Shown here: positions 1-7,896 of the stretch, piece after piece
Layout of the letters: each line of letters begins with the position of its first letter
How positions within the stretch are numbered: the stretch's first letter is position 1
DNA from: Roseiarcus sp963730555
Lineage (GTDB): Bacteria; Pseudomonadota; Alphaproteobacteria; Rhizobiales; Beijerinckiaceae
Assembly: GCA_963730555.1 (NCBI GenBank)
Contig: CAVSSS010000026.1
Span: 1 to 64,000 of the forward strand
Length of the DNA stretch: 64,000 nt
Direction of reading: 5' to 3'
Made by a program: the position numbers and the translations under genes
The notes under the pieces: model-generated
Databases searched by the model: none
Told to the model about the DNA's origin: nothing
Seen by the model: the letters and a program-made list of their open reading frames with translations, nothing else

Positions 1-272
1 GTCTCACCATGAAATCATAATACATTGATATATATAGCTAATATGGAACCGTTCGACTGCCAGCCACTGGGCCGCGAGACACGCTACGAGACACACACTA
101 TTGGGGGGCCGCCGGTCGCTCCAAGGCGGCCAGACTAAGCCCGTGACGGCTGCTTTTTCATCCATACGCCCTGACGCCGCACGAATGGCCATCATTGCCA
201 GTGGCCATCATGGCGAGGTCCTTTGGGCCGAACGCGCGAGCTGGTTGAAAGTCCGCAGACGCATCAGTAGTA
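1..272. other. left edge, no gene; two GAGACAC repeats
   Basis: No convincing coding region is visible before the methyltransferase. The heptamer GAGACAC occurs at 76-82 and 88-94, 12 bp apart. The same heptamer clusters at 24960-25046 beside the integrase, so these may be arm-type integrase sites near the far end of the element. No tRNA-Arg 3' fragment, which would mark the attachment core, is visible here. Confidence 0.35.
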
Positions 273-959
273 TTGCCTAACTTTTTTCGGAGCTACGGCC
301 AACTTTTGAACATGGAAGGGCGTCATCTGCCCAGGATACTGAAGATACTGAGGAAGACTCTCACGCTTGGAGGGATCAAGGATCGCGCCCGTCGCCTTCT
401 CGGTCTGGAGGCTCGGCAGCGAGCTAGGTTGTTCGGTGATCTTGCGCCGATGGTCCCGCCCGTCCGGATGATGTTCGATGGTCCGCGGAACCTCGAAGTA
501 TTTAAGGAGAACGGCGAAGAATTTCTGAAGATTTATCGCGATGTAGGCGGCCTCCGTCCCAACGACAGGATGCTTGACGTAGGCTTCGGCATCGGTCGAA
601 AGACGATCCCGCTGACACACTATCTTGATGAGCGGAGCGTGTATGAGGGACTAGAAATAACAAAGGCCGGCGTCGAGTGGTGCTCTCAGCACATTACACC
701 ACGCCGACCCAATTTTCAATTCCGGCAAATCGATGTCTATAACGAATTGTACAATAAGGAAGGTCGATATCGGGCATCGGAATACCGTTTCCCTTTCCCT
801 GATGACAGCTTCGATTTTGTCATGCTCGGGTCGGTATTCACGCACATGTTGCCGGAGGATGTGGCCAATTACCTCTCGGAGATTCATCGCGTCATGGCTC
901 GGGGGAGCCGCTGCATGATCTCCTACTTCCTCCTGAACGAGGAAACCCAGAGGCTTAAA

Positions 960-2350
960 GAGCTATGCAGGAATTTGGGTGACGGCGTGAATCAAGCGGC
1001 GGACATTTCTTGGCTCGCGACTTCGATTCCGTCGCGGAATGTTACACCGCGAACGATCTTGGGCAACTGATTTTGTCCTTGCAGGCGCCGCCAACTTTTC
1101 GCAGCCGCCATGATCAGCTTGAAAACCATGAGCCGCGCCGTGTCCTGCGACAGTGCGCCTTTCATGCGAACCGTGCGATGCCGAACCGTTGCGAAGGCGC
1201 TTTCGATCGGATTCGACGTTCGAAGATGCGTCCAGTGCTCCGCGGGGAAATCGAAGAACGTCAACAGCGCATCGCGATCCTTGAGCAGGCAATCGACCGC
1301 CTTGTCGTATTTGGGCGCATATTTCTCGGCGAAGATCGTCATCGCGGCTTCGGCGGCCGCGCGGTTCTCGGACAGCCAGATTTCGCGCAAATCCCGATGG
1401 GCGTTGGGCTGAACCGACTTCGGCAGCTTGTCGAGAACGTTCAGACTCTTGTGATGCCAACACCGCTGGTGGCGCGTCGAGGGAAACGCTTCCTCCAGGG
1501 CCTTCCAGAAGCCGAGCGCGCCGTCGCCGACCGCAATGTCCGGCGCGATCGACAGACCCCGCGCCTTCAGATCGACAAGCAGTTCCTTCCAGCTCTGACC
1601 GCTTTCCCGCATGCCCGTCTGCAACCCCAGAAGCTCCTTCCTGCCCTCCGGCGTCGCGCCAATCAGAACCAACATGCATTCGGCCTGCGGCTCCATGCGC
1701 GCCTGCAGATAGACGCCGTCCGCCCAGACATAAACATAGCGCCGGGCCGACAGATCGCGGGCTTGCCAGCGCCGATAGTCGTCCTCCCAGTCGCTCTTGA
1801 GCCGACCGATCACCGAGGGCGAAAGATTCGGCGCCTCCTTGCCGAGCAAAGCCGTCAGCACCTCCTGAAAGTCGCCGGTGGAAACGCCGCGCAGATAGAG
1901 GGCCGGCAAGAGAACATCGAGGCTCTTCGTCCGTCGCGCCCATTTCGGCAAGATTGCCGACGAATAGCGGATGCGTTCGTCCGCCGTCGTCGCCCCGCGA
2001 TCGCGCGCCTTCGGCTTCGTCACCTCGACCGGTCCGATCCCCGTCTGGATCGGGCGAACGGGATCGTGCCCGTGACGGACAACGCGCTGGCGCCCGTCTG
2101 GCAGCTCGAGATCGGCATGCCGGGCCAGGAACGCTGCGAACTCCGCTTCCACCGCCTGCTGAACCAGTCGTTTCGCGCCGGATCGCAGAATTTCTGTCAG
2201 GGGATCGTCAATTTCGTCTGGCTGACGGAGAGGGACAACCCTATTCTCATCCATGGCGTAACGCTCCTTCGGGAGGTTCGGGACGGCTCGACACCAACCC
2301 CGTTACGCCGCTCAAATCACACCGTCATCACCCACTTTCCGACATAGCTC
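960..2350 (-). mobile_element. IS256-family insertion sequence (complete)
   Basis: This is a 1391-bp element. Its imperfect terminal inverted repeats begin GAGCTATG at the left and, reverse-complemented, GAGCTATG at the right; they match at about 20 of 26 positions (GAGCTATG..GGAA..TGGGTGA.G). It is flanked by the direct repeat AGGCTTAAA at 951-959 and 2351-2359, a 9-bp target duplication as expected for this family. It carries a single intact transposase. The perfect duplication and intact frame suggest recent insertion. Confidence 0.93.
992..2254 (-). CDS. IS256-family DDE transposase
   Basis: This is a 420-residue transposase of Mutator/IS256 type, full length for the family. The likely DDE triad is D179 in VYVWADGVYL, D244 in AVGDGALGFW and E351 in TSNPIESAFATVRHR. 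The CWHHK segment at 265-269 matches the usual C-x2-H signature between the second D and the E. It catalyses cut-and-paste or copy-out movement of the surrounding element. No frameshift is seen, so it may be active. Confidence 0.95.
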   Translation of the reverse strand: MDENRVVPLRQPDEIDDPLTEILRSGAKRLVQQAVEAEFAAFLARHADLELPDGRQRVVRHGHDPVRPIQTGIGPVEVTKPKARDRGATTADERIRYSSAILPKWARRTKSLDVLLPALYLRGVSTGDFQEVLTALLGKEAPNLSPSVIGRLKSDWEDDYRRWQARDLSARRYVYVWADGVYLQARMEPQAECMLVLIGATPEGRKELLGLQTGMRESGQSWKELLVDLKARGLSIAPDIAVGDGALGFWKALEEAFPSTRHQRCWHHKSLNVLDKLPKSVQPNAHRDLREIWLSENRAAAEAAMTIFAEKYAPKYDKAVDCLLKDRDALLTFFDFPAEHWTHLRTSNPIESAFATVRHRTVRMKGALSQDTARLMVFKLIMAAAKSWRRLQGQNQLPKIVRGVTFRDGIEVASQEMSAA

Positions 2351-2764
2351 AGGCTTAAAGCCGAAGGCGTGAAAAACGTTTCCGATCTAGCCAGGAACAT
2401 CGTACCGCTCAATTTCCAATTCGGCGACGGAGTGTATCGCGTTACGGATCAGCGGGTTCCGGAGCTGGCGGTCGCGTACGATGAGGAATGGGTGAGAAAA
2501 CTCTACGCAGAGGTTGGCCTGACCATCGAGCGGGTTGATTACGGTTTGTGGTGTGGTCGGCCGAAGTATCTGAGCTACCAAGATTTAATTTTAGCCACCA
2601 AGGGGTCATAGCGTCGGCTGGTCGATAAACAACGCCAAGCTGGAACCAGACGAGAATGGACCGCCTTGCTTCGGAGGGCGGGATGTCTTCGAACACCTCG
2701 TGGACCCACTCTCTGAGATAAAAACCCTAAGGCCAAGTGCGCGGGCCCAAGGCGGAGGGGCATT

Positions 2765-3010
2765 TTAGCGCCCCTTTCTCAGCTTCACGCCGGGCTCGTC
2801 GCCATTCGTGAACTCGACCCCGGCGGCCTCGAGGGCGGCGCGGATGGCCGTGATCGCATCTAACGAAATGGTGCGCCTTGCCCGCTCGAAGTCCACCACG
2901 GTTGAAAGACCGAGACCAGCCGCTTTGGCGAGTTGGGTCTGCGTCAATTCCAAGAGTGCGCGGCCGGCGCGGCATTGTGCTGGCGTCATTTCAACAATTT
3001 TTGTTGACAT
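2765..3010 (-). CDS. XRE-family HTH transcriptional regulator
   Basis: This 81-residue protein is a single Cro/CI-type helix-turn-helix domain: RAGRALLELTQTQLAKAAGL, then STVVDFERARRTIS, then a dimer-type tail AIRAALEAAGVEF. It is small even for this family and is the size of phage- and plasmid-borne repressors. The start is ATG at 3010, and the first codons overlap a perfect palindrome, which suggests autorepression. It probably controls the divergent small-gene cluster that begins at 3184. Confidence 0.9.
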   Translation of the reverse strand: MSTKIVEMTPAQCRAGRALLELTQTQLAKAAGLGLSTVVDFERARRTISLDAITAIRAALEAAGVEFTNGDEPGVKLRKGR

Positions 3011-3045
3011 CGGAATAAGCGCATTCTATCAACAATAATTGTTGA
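2991..3045. promoter_or_regulatory. paired palindromic operators of the XRE regulator
   Basis: Two 17-bp sites are nearly identical: TCAACAAtttTTGTTGA at 2991-3007 and TCAACAAtaaTTGTTGA at 3029-3045. Each has perfect 7-bp arms and a 3-bp centre. Their centres are 38 bp apart. The first overlaps the start codon and codons 2-6 of the XRE gene; the second lies in its upstream region. This arrangement fits cooperative binding and autorepression, by inference from XRE repressors generally. Confidence 0.75.
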
Positions 3046-3183
3046 AGCAACCTTTTTCTGGAGCGACCCCAATGCCCAACGCCGCCGTGCGGGCAGACGC
3101 CCGAGATTTGCCTGAAGCCACAAAATCCACGCCTGCCGCGCCCGATTCACCTGAAATCGGCCGCTGACGAATATCTGCGCCTG

Positions 3184-3579
3184 ATGGCCGCGAAGATTGT
3201 CGCAGACGTCCGGCTCGCGTTGGCCACCGAGAAAAGGAAGGAGGAGGCCGCGAAAGCTGAGGCCCCGAAGTTGGAAACCAGCCGAGCGTTCGCGCAGGCC
3301 TACCACACTTGGCTCGTCGCGAAAGCCGACAACGAAAACCCCTCGGTCGAAGAGGAGGAAGCCGAACGGTTCAGCGCAGCGTTACCCGCCGCCGAGCGCC
3401 GATTGATGGTCACGCCCGCAGCCTATCCGGATCAACTCTGGCAGAAGCTGGAGGCATTCGAGTCCATTCTAGGCGAGGAGATCATGATCGGACCGAGGAG
3501 AGATTCGGTCATTCTGCTCGCGTTGGCCAGCATCAAGCAGGACATGGTCAACATGGAACTTTTGGAGACGGCCCGATGA
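3184..3579 (+). CDS. hypothetical protein (131 aa), coupled to next gene
   Basis: I do not recognise this family. The N-terminus (residues 1-45) is Lys/Glu/Ala-rich and probably helical (TEKRKEEAAKAEAPKLE). The C-terminal half is mixed, with RRDSVILLALASIKQDMVNM near the end. The stop overlaps the next start as ATGA (3576-3579), so the two genes are probably co-translated. The setting just downstream of a phage-type repressor suggests an early-region gene of the mobile element. Confidence 0.55.
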   Translation: MAAKIVADVRLALATEKRKEEAAKAEAPKLETSRAFAQAYHTWLVAKADNENPSVEEEEAERFSAALPAAERRLMVTPAAYPDQLWQKLEAFESILGEEIMIGPRRDSVILLALASIKQDMVNMELLETAR

Positions 3580-3633
3580 CCTCGGTCACGAAAGACTACT
3601 GGCCCGCCTACAGCGGTCTAGAGCGCGATCTGG

Positions 3634-4236
3634 TTAGACTGAAGCATATCCTGCGTTTTTGAAGTAGTTTGCGCATTCTGTCGGGGTGAAGCAGTTGAGC
3701 AGGGCGCCGATGGTTCGCCAGGTCTCGTCGATAGTTCGCGCGTCGGCCTTGCGTAACAAGGTCTTCATTTTGGCGAAGGCCTGCTCGATTGGATTGAGGT
3801 CTGGCGAGTAGGCGGGCAAGAAGAAGAGCTTGGCTTTGGCCGCGCGGATGGCGGCGCGAACGGCGCGGCCCTTATGGCTGCCGAGGTTGTCCATGACGAC
3901 AATGTCGCCCGGCGCGAGGATGGGTGCGAGAACTTGCTCGACATAAGCGCGGAAGCTCACGCCATTGATCGGTCCGTCGATGACGCAGGGCGCGGTGAGC
4001 CCATCGCGACGCAGCGCCGCCAGGAAGGTGAGGGTTCGCCATCGGCCGAAAGGCGCTTTGGCGACGAGGCGTTCGCCTCTGGGGCATCGGCCATGGGCGC
4101 GCGTCATGTTGGTCTTAGCCCAGGTCTCATCGATGAAGACAAGCCGCCTCGGATCGATCCTCGCCTGACGCGCCTTCCACCGCTCACGCCGCCTGGCGAC
4201 GTCCGGTCGGTCCTGTTCGGAGGCGCGAAGACTTTT
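3634..4236 (-). CDS. IS630-family transposase, OrfB (catalytic part)
   Basis: This frame opens within the A8 slip site (codon at 4236) and carries the DDE catalytic domain: VFIDETWAKTN, then IVVMDNLGSHKG, then AYSPDLNPIEQAFAKMK. It has no convincing start of its own, so expression by frameshift from OrfA is inferred. All three catalytic acids are present and the element may be active. Confidence 0.88.
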   Translation of the reverse strand, partial: KSLRASEQDRPDVARRRERWKARQARIDPRRLVFIDETWAKTNMTRAHGRCPRGERLVAKAPFGRWRTLTFLAALRRDGLTAPCVIDGPINGVSFRAYVEQVLAPILAPGDIVVMDNLGSHKGRAVRAAIRAAKAKLFFLPAYSPDLNPIEQAFAKMKTLLRKADARTIDETWRTIGALLNCFTPTECANYFKNAGYASV

Positions 4237-4576
4237 TTTTGAACGTCACGCCTTCGTGCTGGAGAAAATGCCAAAGCGCATAATAGCTGACCACTAGGCC
4301 GCGGTCGGCCAGCTCTCTGAGCAAAGCGCGCAGTGTCAGGTCAGGCTTCTCAGCGATCCGCGCCAGAACCCAATCGCGCTCGCGCGCCACAAGGTAGGGC
4401 CTGTGGCCGCCCATCTTCCGCGCCGCCGGACTACCGAGCGCGCGCTGGCGCTGCGACCACTTCACAACGCTGGCGACGCTGACCATGAACGTCTTGGCCA
4501 CCGAGCGGCAGGACTGTCCCGAAGTCGCCGCCGCAACCACCCGCTCCCGCAGGTCCAAAGAATAGGCTCGCGCCAT
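4184..4576 (-). CDS. IS630-family transposase, OrfA (HTH part)
   Basis: These 130 residues form the N-terminal DNA-binding half. They start at ATG 4576 (MARAYSLDLRERVVAA) and contain the winged/HTH segment SCRSVAKTFMVSVASVVKWS. They end just after FKKKSS, at an A8 run (T8 at 4233-4240 on the plus strand). IS630 elements of this group make the full transposase by ribosomal frameshifting at such a run, giving a fusion with OrfB. Confidence 0.88.
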   Translation of the reverse strand: MARAYSLDLRERVVAAATSGQSCRSVAKTFMVSVASVVKWSQRQRALGSPAARKMGGHRPYLVARERDWVLARIAEKPDLTLRALLRELADRGLVVSYYALWHFLQHEGVTFKKKSSRLRTGPTGRRQAA

Positions 4577-4978
4577 CCCTGCTAGCCTCCAACCCAGCCA
4601 GCAGGTTGAATCTGACTCGCGCCCCTTTGGGAATCCCCTCGATTCAGTCAAACCAGATCGCGCTCTAGAGAGCCAACTTCGCGATCTGGCGCGCATGGCT
4701 ACGATCGCCCGGTTTTACGCCCACGAAATCGAGTGGCCGAAGGGGCTCACCGCGGATCAGGACGAAGAGATCTGCCGCTTGTTATTTCTAGCCGGGCAGG
4801 TCGAGGAGATGGCCGAAGCGTTGGTGAAAACCTACGACGCCGGTTTTGAGTCCGGCGCGCAGTCTTCGGAGGTCGCGGCGAAGCGGGAATAACTCCGGCC
4901 GGTTCGACGCGGCCGGGCCTATGCGGGGGCCCCCTCAGGGCAGAGAGGCCCAGCCGCGTATCCCCACTCAATCTCACC

Positions 4979-5035
4979 TTAACAATTCGTTACTTGCCAT
5001 CGGGACGCTTAAGGCCGTACATACCATGTAAAAAG
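4979..5035 (+). promoter_or_regulatory. promoter-like element, copy 1
   Basis: This 57-bp segment recurs, at about 75% identity by eye, at 9224-9279. Both copies open with a TTAACAAT..GTTA dyad, have TTGCCA or TTGCCG as a possible -35, then TACATA or TAGACG 17-18 bp later, and end GTAAAAAG. In this copy it runs straight into the strong AAGGAGG ribosome site of the 26-codon gene at 5048. A shared regulated promoter is the simplest reading. Confidence 0.5.
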
Positions 5036-5047
5036 GAGGAGGGGTCT

Positions 5048-5128
5048 GTGGTCTCTGTCATGCTTTTCTGGGGCGTCGGCTTCACCACCCTCGGCTGGCT
5101 CGTCTTCAAAATCGCCGAGCGGATGTGA
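5048..5128 (+). CDS. 26-residue membrane peptide
   Basis: A GTG start at 5048 lies a few bases after AAGGAGGAGGGG. The peptide has one hydrophobic stretch, VMLFWGVGFTTLGWLVF, ending KIAERM. It could be a phage-type small membrane protein. Support comes from the strong ribosome site and the promoter-like element just upstream. No family is assigned. Confidence 0.5.
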   Translation: MVSVMLFWGVGFTTLGWLVFKIAERM

Positions 5129-5188
5129 GGGAACGGGGCGGCGATGGCCGCTCGTCAGGGCGGTCAAGTCCGCTAGGTAGGATTTTTG

Positions 5189-5416
5189 ATGACCAGGACA
5201 GACGCCGACCAATGCCGCGCCACGGGGATTTGGCCAGTCCGGCCGATGACCCCGTTCGAGCCCCTGCCGCCACCGCGGCCCCTTCGGCCATCGCGGCCCC
5301 CTCGGCCATCGCGGGCTCGCCGCGCCCTCGAGATCGCATGGGGCCTCATCGTCGCGCTCGTCTTGCTCAGCGCCGCCGGCGGCGTTGCTTACGTGCTGGC
5401 CACGGGACAAACGTGA
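5189..5416 (+). CDS. small single-pass membrane protein (75 aa)
   Basis: From ATG 5189 the protein has a Pro/Arg-rich N-terminal tail (FEPLPPPRPLRPSRPPRPSR), then one transmembrane segment EIAWGLIVALVLLSAAGGVAYVL near the C-terminus. The layout suggests a cytoplasmic tail and C-terminal anchor. I do not recognise a family. It lies in a run of tiny genes on the same strand. Confidence 0.5.
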   Translation: MTRTDADQCRATGIWPVRPMTPFEPLPPPRPLRPSRPPRPSRARRALEIAWGLIVALVLLSAAGGVAYVLATGQT

Positions 5417-5448
5417 GCGGCCGGCGCTCAAGCCGGGGAGGGCGCGTG

Positions 5449-5589
5449 ATGCCCACACGTCCAATGGACCCTGGGGTGAAGCGCGCTCGCGCTGACGGCA
5501 AGGAATTCCTCCGAAAGATGGCCGGGTTTTCTAACGGCCGCCGGTTGATGATTATCATCGGGACCGATCGCCCGATCGGGTCACGATGA
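5449..5589 (+). CDS. 46-residue basic peptide
   Basis: From ATG 5449, after the purine-rich GGGGAGGG, this frame encodes MPTRPMDPGVKRARADGKEF and ends with a hydrophobic MIIIGTDRPIG segment. Its TGA overlaps the next ATG (ATGA, 5586-5589), which supports real translation. Function unknown. Confidence 0.45.
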   Translation: MPTRPMDPGVKRARADGKEFLRKMAGFSNGRRLMIIIGTDRPIGSR

Positions 5590-5645
5590 GCGCTTATGGC
5601 TCCTTCGAAGACGTTGCCGAATTCGGCGGGAAGGCGTGCACATGA
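5586..5645 (+). CDS. 19-residue leader-size peptide
   Basis: The frame MSAYGSFEDVAEFGGKACT is joined by ATGA overlaps both to the gene before (5586-5589) and to the gene after (5642-5645). It could be a real micro-gene or a coupling leader for the next one. The double overlap is the only evidence. Confidence 0.35.
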   Translation: MSAYGSFEDVAEFGGKACT

Positions 5646-5752
5646 ACAACTCTGCCAAGAGGACAGCGTCCGCGCGCCTTAGCCTCGGGCGGGCGCTGCG
5701 GCTCTCGATCGCCCGCCTGCTGATCTGGATCGTCAAAACGCTGAGGCTGTGA
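5642..5752 (+). CDS. 36-residue cationic amphipathic peptide
   Basis: The frame MNNSAKRTASARLSLGRALR continues into the hydrophobic SIARLLIWIVKTLRL. It is Arg/Lys-rich with a hydrophobic C-terminus, as in small membrane-active or lysis-related phage peptides, but no family is assigned. A terminator follows within 25 bp (5774-5798), closing a three-gene coupled unit. Confidence 0.4.
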   Translation: MNNSAKRTASARLSLGRALRLSIARLLIWIVKTLRL

Positions 5753-5773
5753 TGGGTGCTACACGATGACAGA

Positions 5774-5798
5774 GGGCAGCTTCGGGCCGCCCCTTTTT
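5774..5798 (+). terminator. intrinsic terminator
   Basis: Stem GGGCAGC/GCCGCCC (one mismatch) with loop TTCGG, followed by T5. It closes the run of tiny coupled genes. Confidence 0.75.
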
Positions 5799-5968
5799 GT
5801 TGGCTCGATTCTGGATCGTAGTTGACAGCGTTAATGGGCGGCGTCATTGTGATACAACCGCCGCGTTGTAAGGCCTTCGGCACGCTTTGAGCGGCGTGGG
5901 CGCCAATCCACGAAAGCTCGCCGCAATGTCTCCGCGGCCTGCGTACCGTTGTAAGTCGGCTGAGGAGG

Positions 5969-5994
5969 GGGCGGCTTTCGGGCCGCCCTTTTCT
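5969..5994 (+). terminator. intrinsic terminator
   Basis: Perfect 7-bp stem GGGCGGC/GCCGCCC with a TTTCGG loop, followed by a T-rich tail. No gene is evident between 5800 and this point, so it may end a small untranslated transcript. Confidence 0.7.
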
Positions 5995-6153
5995 TTTGGG
6001 GCACGGAACAATCCGGCGCGGGTCTGGCCGCGGTCTGACACAAATCTCGGCGCGCGGCCCTGAGTAGAATCCGAGGCTTACCTTTCGGATCGGTGGTGAC
6101 TAACTGGCGAAGAGCGGGCCCGCCGGTTTGCGGCCTTCGCAGGAGGTCTCAAA

Positions 6154-6387
6154 ATGTCAAGAATGAGTCTTGTTCTCTCAGCCGCGGTATTGCTCTGCGC
6201 TTCATCCCAAATTGCCTTTGCCGATGAAACAGGCCTAGTCGGGGGCGCGATCGCCGGGGCTGTTGTCGGCGGCCCCGTCGGCGCGGTTGTGGGAGGGGTA
6301 GTCGGAAATTCCGTGACCAATCACAGAAGCTACCATCGCGCCTACGCCTATCACCCCTATCATCACTACCACCACTACGGATACTAA
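6154..6387 (+). CDS. secreted glycine-zipper protein with His/Tyr tail
   Basis: This 77-residue protein has a Sec signal peptide (SLVLSAAVLLCASSQIAFAD, cleavage likely after AFA), then a glycine zipper (GGAIAGAVVGGPVGAVVGGV) and a His/Tyr-rich end (YHPYHHYHHYGY). AGGAGG lies 9 bp before the ATG. Glycine-zipper segments insert in or span envelope membranes, and the tail could bind metal. A perfect terminator follows at 6428. Two other secreted His-rich proteins lie at 40982 and 44299. Confidence 0.8.
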   Translation: MSRMSLVLSAAVLLCASSQIAFADETGLVGGAIAGAVVGGPVGAVVGGVVGNSVTNHRSYHRAYAYHPYHHYHHYGY

Positions 6388-6427
6388 CGGCTCGCAGGCC
6401 TGATCGCCGGCGCCGAGACACGCAACG

Positions 6428-6453
6428 GGGCGGCTATCGGGGCCGCCCTTTTT
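6428..6453 (+). terminator. intrinsic terminator of the glycine-zipper gene
   Basis: Perfect stem GGGCGGC/GCCGCCC followed by T5, about 40 bp after the stop codon. Confidence 0.8.
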
Positions 6454-6526
6454 GTGAGTTGCCAGACCGCCCGCCGTGGCGACTCGGCGGCCGTTTGCAT
6501 TGAGCGAGGGAACAATGCGACACTAG

Positions 6527-7402
6527 GCCATGTGGATGAATTTTCGCCAGTCGACGCTTTTGGGATTCCCGCGGTGAATCAGGCATGATTCATAGGTCTC
6601 CGACCGAATCAGAGGCCGGAGCCTATGTCGACAAAGATGGATGAGGACGATTGGGCGCACGCGCTTGCGGTGTTCCGCGCCTGCCTGCCTCGGCGTGGAC
6701 GGAAGGCCGCCGACGACCGCCGCTTCCTCGAGGCGCTTCATTTCTTCACCGTCGAGAACGTTCGCTGGCGCGCGCTGCCGGAGCGCTTCGGTCATTGGAA
6801 CAGCGTGTGGAAGCGCTTCGATCGCTTGAGCAAGGCTGGCGTCTTCGAGGCCTTCTTCGACACGCTCGCGTCCATGAGCTCCACGGCCCATCTTATTCAG
6901 ATGTTCGACTCCACCGTCGTGCGCGCTCATGTATCGGCGGCTGGAGCAAAGGGGGGCAAGAAGGGCAAGCGCTCGGGCGCTCGCGTGGCGGCTTCACCAC
7001 GAAAATCCACGCAAAATCGGACGCCTCCGGGGATATCATCGCCTTCGACCTGACCGGCGGCGAAGCCTTCGACGGGCGTCACTTCGAAACCCTGCTCGAT
7101 ATCGGGCCCGACATTCAGCCGCGCGCCGTCATCTGCGACAAAGGCTACGCCAGCAAGGCCAATCGGGACGCCGCAAGAGCGCGTGGCATCGCTCTGGTCA
7201 TCCCGCACAAGGCCAACGAAAAGAACAAGCCAGCCTTCTTCGCCCGCACCCTCTACAAAGCCCGCGCACGCATCGAGCAGGGCGTCGGACGGCTCAAGCG
7301 CTTCAAGCGCGTCGCGCTCCGCTGCGAAAAGACCGAACGAAATTTCAGATCAATCGTCAGCTTCGCCGCCGGCCTTTGCTTGATCAAATTCGTCCACACG
7401 GC
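6527..7402 (+). mobile_element. IS5-family (IS427-type) insertion sequence
   Basis: This 876-bp element lies between CTAG tetramers at 6523-6526 and 7403-7406. Terminal repeats are GCCATGTGGATGAATTT and, reverse-complemented, GCCGTGTGGACGAATTT (two mismatches). A TA/CTAG target and a two-frame transposase fit the IS427 group. It sits in non-coding sequence after the glycine-zipper gene. Confidence 0.88.
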
Positions 7403-7406
7403 CTAG
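6625..7406 (+). CDS. IS5-family transposase, two frames joined by frameshift
   Basis: The first frame (ATG 6625) encodes the N-terminal domain (GRKAADDRRFLEALHFF, RWRALPERFGHWNSVWKRF) and the first catalytic Asp in MFDSTVVRAH. The second frame encodes ICDKGYASKANRD and the E in RARIEQGVGRLKRFKR, ending at 7406. The switch is near a G6 run at 6951-6956, in the position of the programmed frameshift of IS427-type elements. The full catalytic triad is present. The final TAG overlaps the flanking CTAG. Confidence 0.88.
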
Positions 7407-7449
7407 CGTTGGCGCGCTATTTCTTGCCCCCCAGCCCTAGCCCGCCGCT

Positions 7450-7484
7450 GCCCCGTCCGAGTCCGCTCGTGCGGGGCTTTTTTT
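7450..7484 (+). terminator. intrinsic terminator
   Basis: Stem GCCCCG/CGGGGC followed by T7. It lies just outside the right end of the IS5 element. Confidence 0.75.
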
Positions 7485-7557
7485 GCGCTTTTAGGCGGCT
7501 CGCGGCTCTCTAGCTCTGCTATAGCCCGCCAAGGCGAGGCCGGCGATCGCATGGGGT

Positions 7558-7896
7558 TTAACGCCTGTTCGTCATCACCTGCGCCCTCGACGGCGAGCAA
7601 ACCCGCCAGTCGCGGGGCAGCGCGAGGGCGGTAGCTGGGGATATCGGCTGGACAGTCAGCGTTTGTGCAATCGGCGACAGGCGCTCGGTCTGCCTCCAAG
7701 CCTCGTCTCTCACCCCCCAAGCTGCGCATTCCGTTTCGAGTGCTTCGAGGCGCGCCGTCTGGCCCGCTGTCTGGAGGCGCTTGTTCAGTTGGGTCTCACG
7801 CTCCCGCTGTTCGGGGAGCTGTGTTTCGCGCTTGGTCGCTTTCGGTGCGACGAGGGCGGCGGGCAAAACCAAGGCGAACAAAGACAGTAGCGTCAT
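7558..7896 (-). CDS. hypothetical exported protein (112 aa)
   Basis: It starts at ATG 7896 with a hydrophobic leader (MTLLSLFALVLPAALVAP), then a charged, probably helical region (KRETQLPEQRERETQLNKRL). The layout of N-terminal leader or anchor plus coiled helix resembles phage Rz/spanin-type lysis proteins, but no specific motif supports that. It runs against the surrounding small genes. Confidence that it is expressed is moderate. Confidence 0.4.
   Translation of the reverse strand: MTLLSLFALVLPAALVAPKATKRETQLPEQRERETQLNKRLQTAGQTARLEALETECAAWGVRDEAWRQTERLSPIAQTLTVQPISPATALALPRDWRVCSPSRAQVMTNRR

Larger units (their letters stand above)
312..2611 (+). pseudogene. class I SAM methyltransferase, interrupted by IS256
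   Basis: This is a Rossmann-fold methyltransferase with motif I LDVGFGIGRK and a later acidic motif FPFPDDSFDFVMLGSVF. It is split by the IS256 element at 960-2350. If the IS and one copy of the 9-bp duplication are removed, codon 951-959 (RLK) joins in frame to 2360 and the protein runs on through VDYGLWCGRPKYL to the stop at 2611. From ATG 312 that gives about 299 residues; an in-frame TTG at 273 is the alternative start. The substrate cannot be inferred. The insertion removes the last 83 residues, so the gene is probably inactive. It could be cargo of the mobile element that ends near 25.1 kb. Confidence 0.8.
3621..4665 (-). mobile_element. IS630-family insertion sequence
   Basis: This 1045-bp element is flanked by TA dinucleotides at 3619-3620 and 4666-4667, the target duplication typical of IS630/Tc1-mariner. 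The terminal inverted repeats begin GAGCGCGATCTGGTT and match at 22 of 23 positions. The transposase lies in two frames joined at an A8 run. Confidence 0.93.
3576..4892 (+). pseudogene. small hypothetical gene interrupted by IS630
   Basis: The reading frame from ATG 3576 (MTSVTKDYWPAYSGL) ends at the IS630 insertion. If the IS and one TA are removed it continues in frame at 4668 (ESQLRDLARMATIARFYAHE) to a stop at 4892, giving 89 residues. The rebuilt protein has no domain I recognise; its C-terminus is acidic and helical (DQDEEICRLLFLAGQVEEMA). Without the IS it would be translationally coupled to the gene upstream. Confidence 0.75.

Noticed and set aside
1010..2347. A 445-codon plus-strand frame across the IS256 element
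   Set aside because: It is the antisense shadow of the intact transposase and continues through the terminal repeats.
5366..5589. Long frame from 5125 across the small-gene region
   Set aside because: Its N-terminal 100 residues overlap better-supported frames; only the part from ATG 5449, with a ribosome site and ATGA coupling, is kept.
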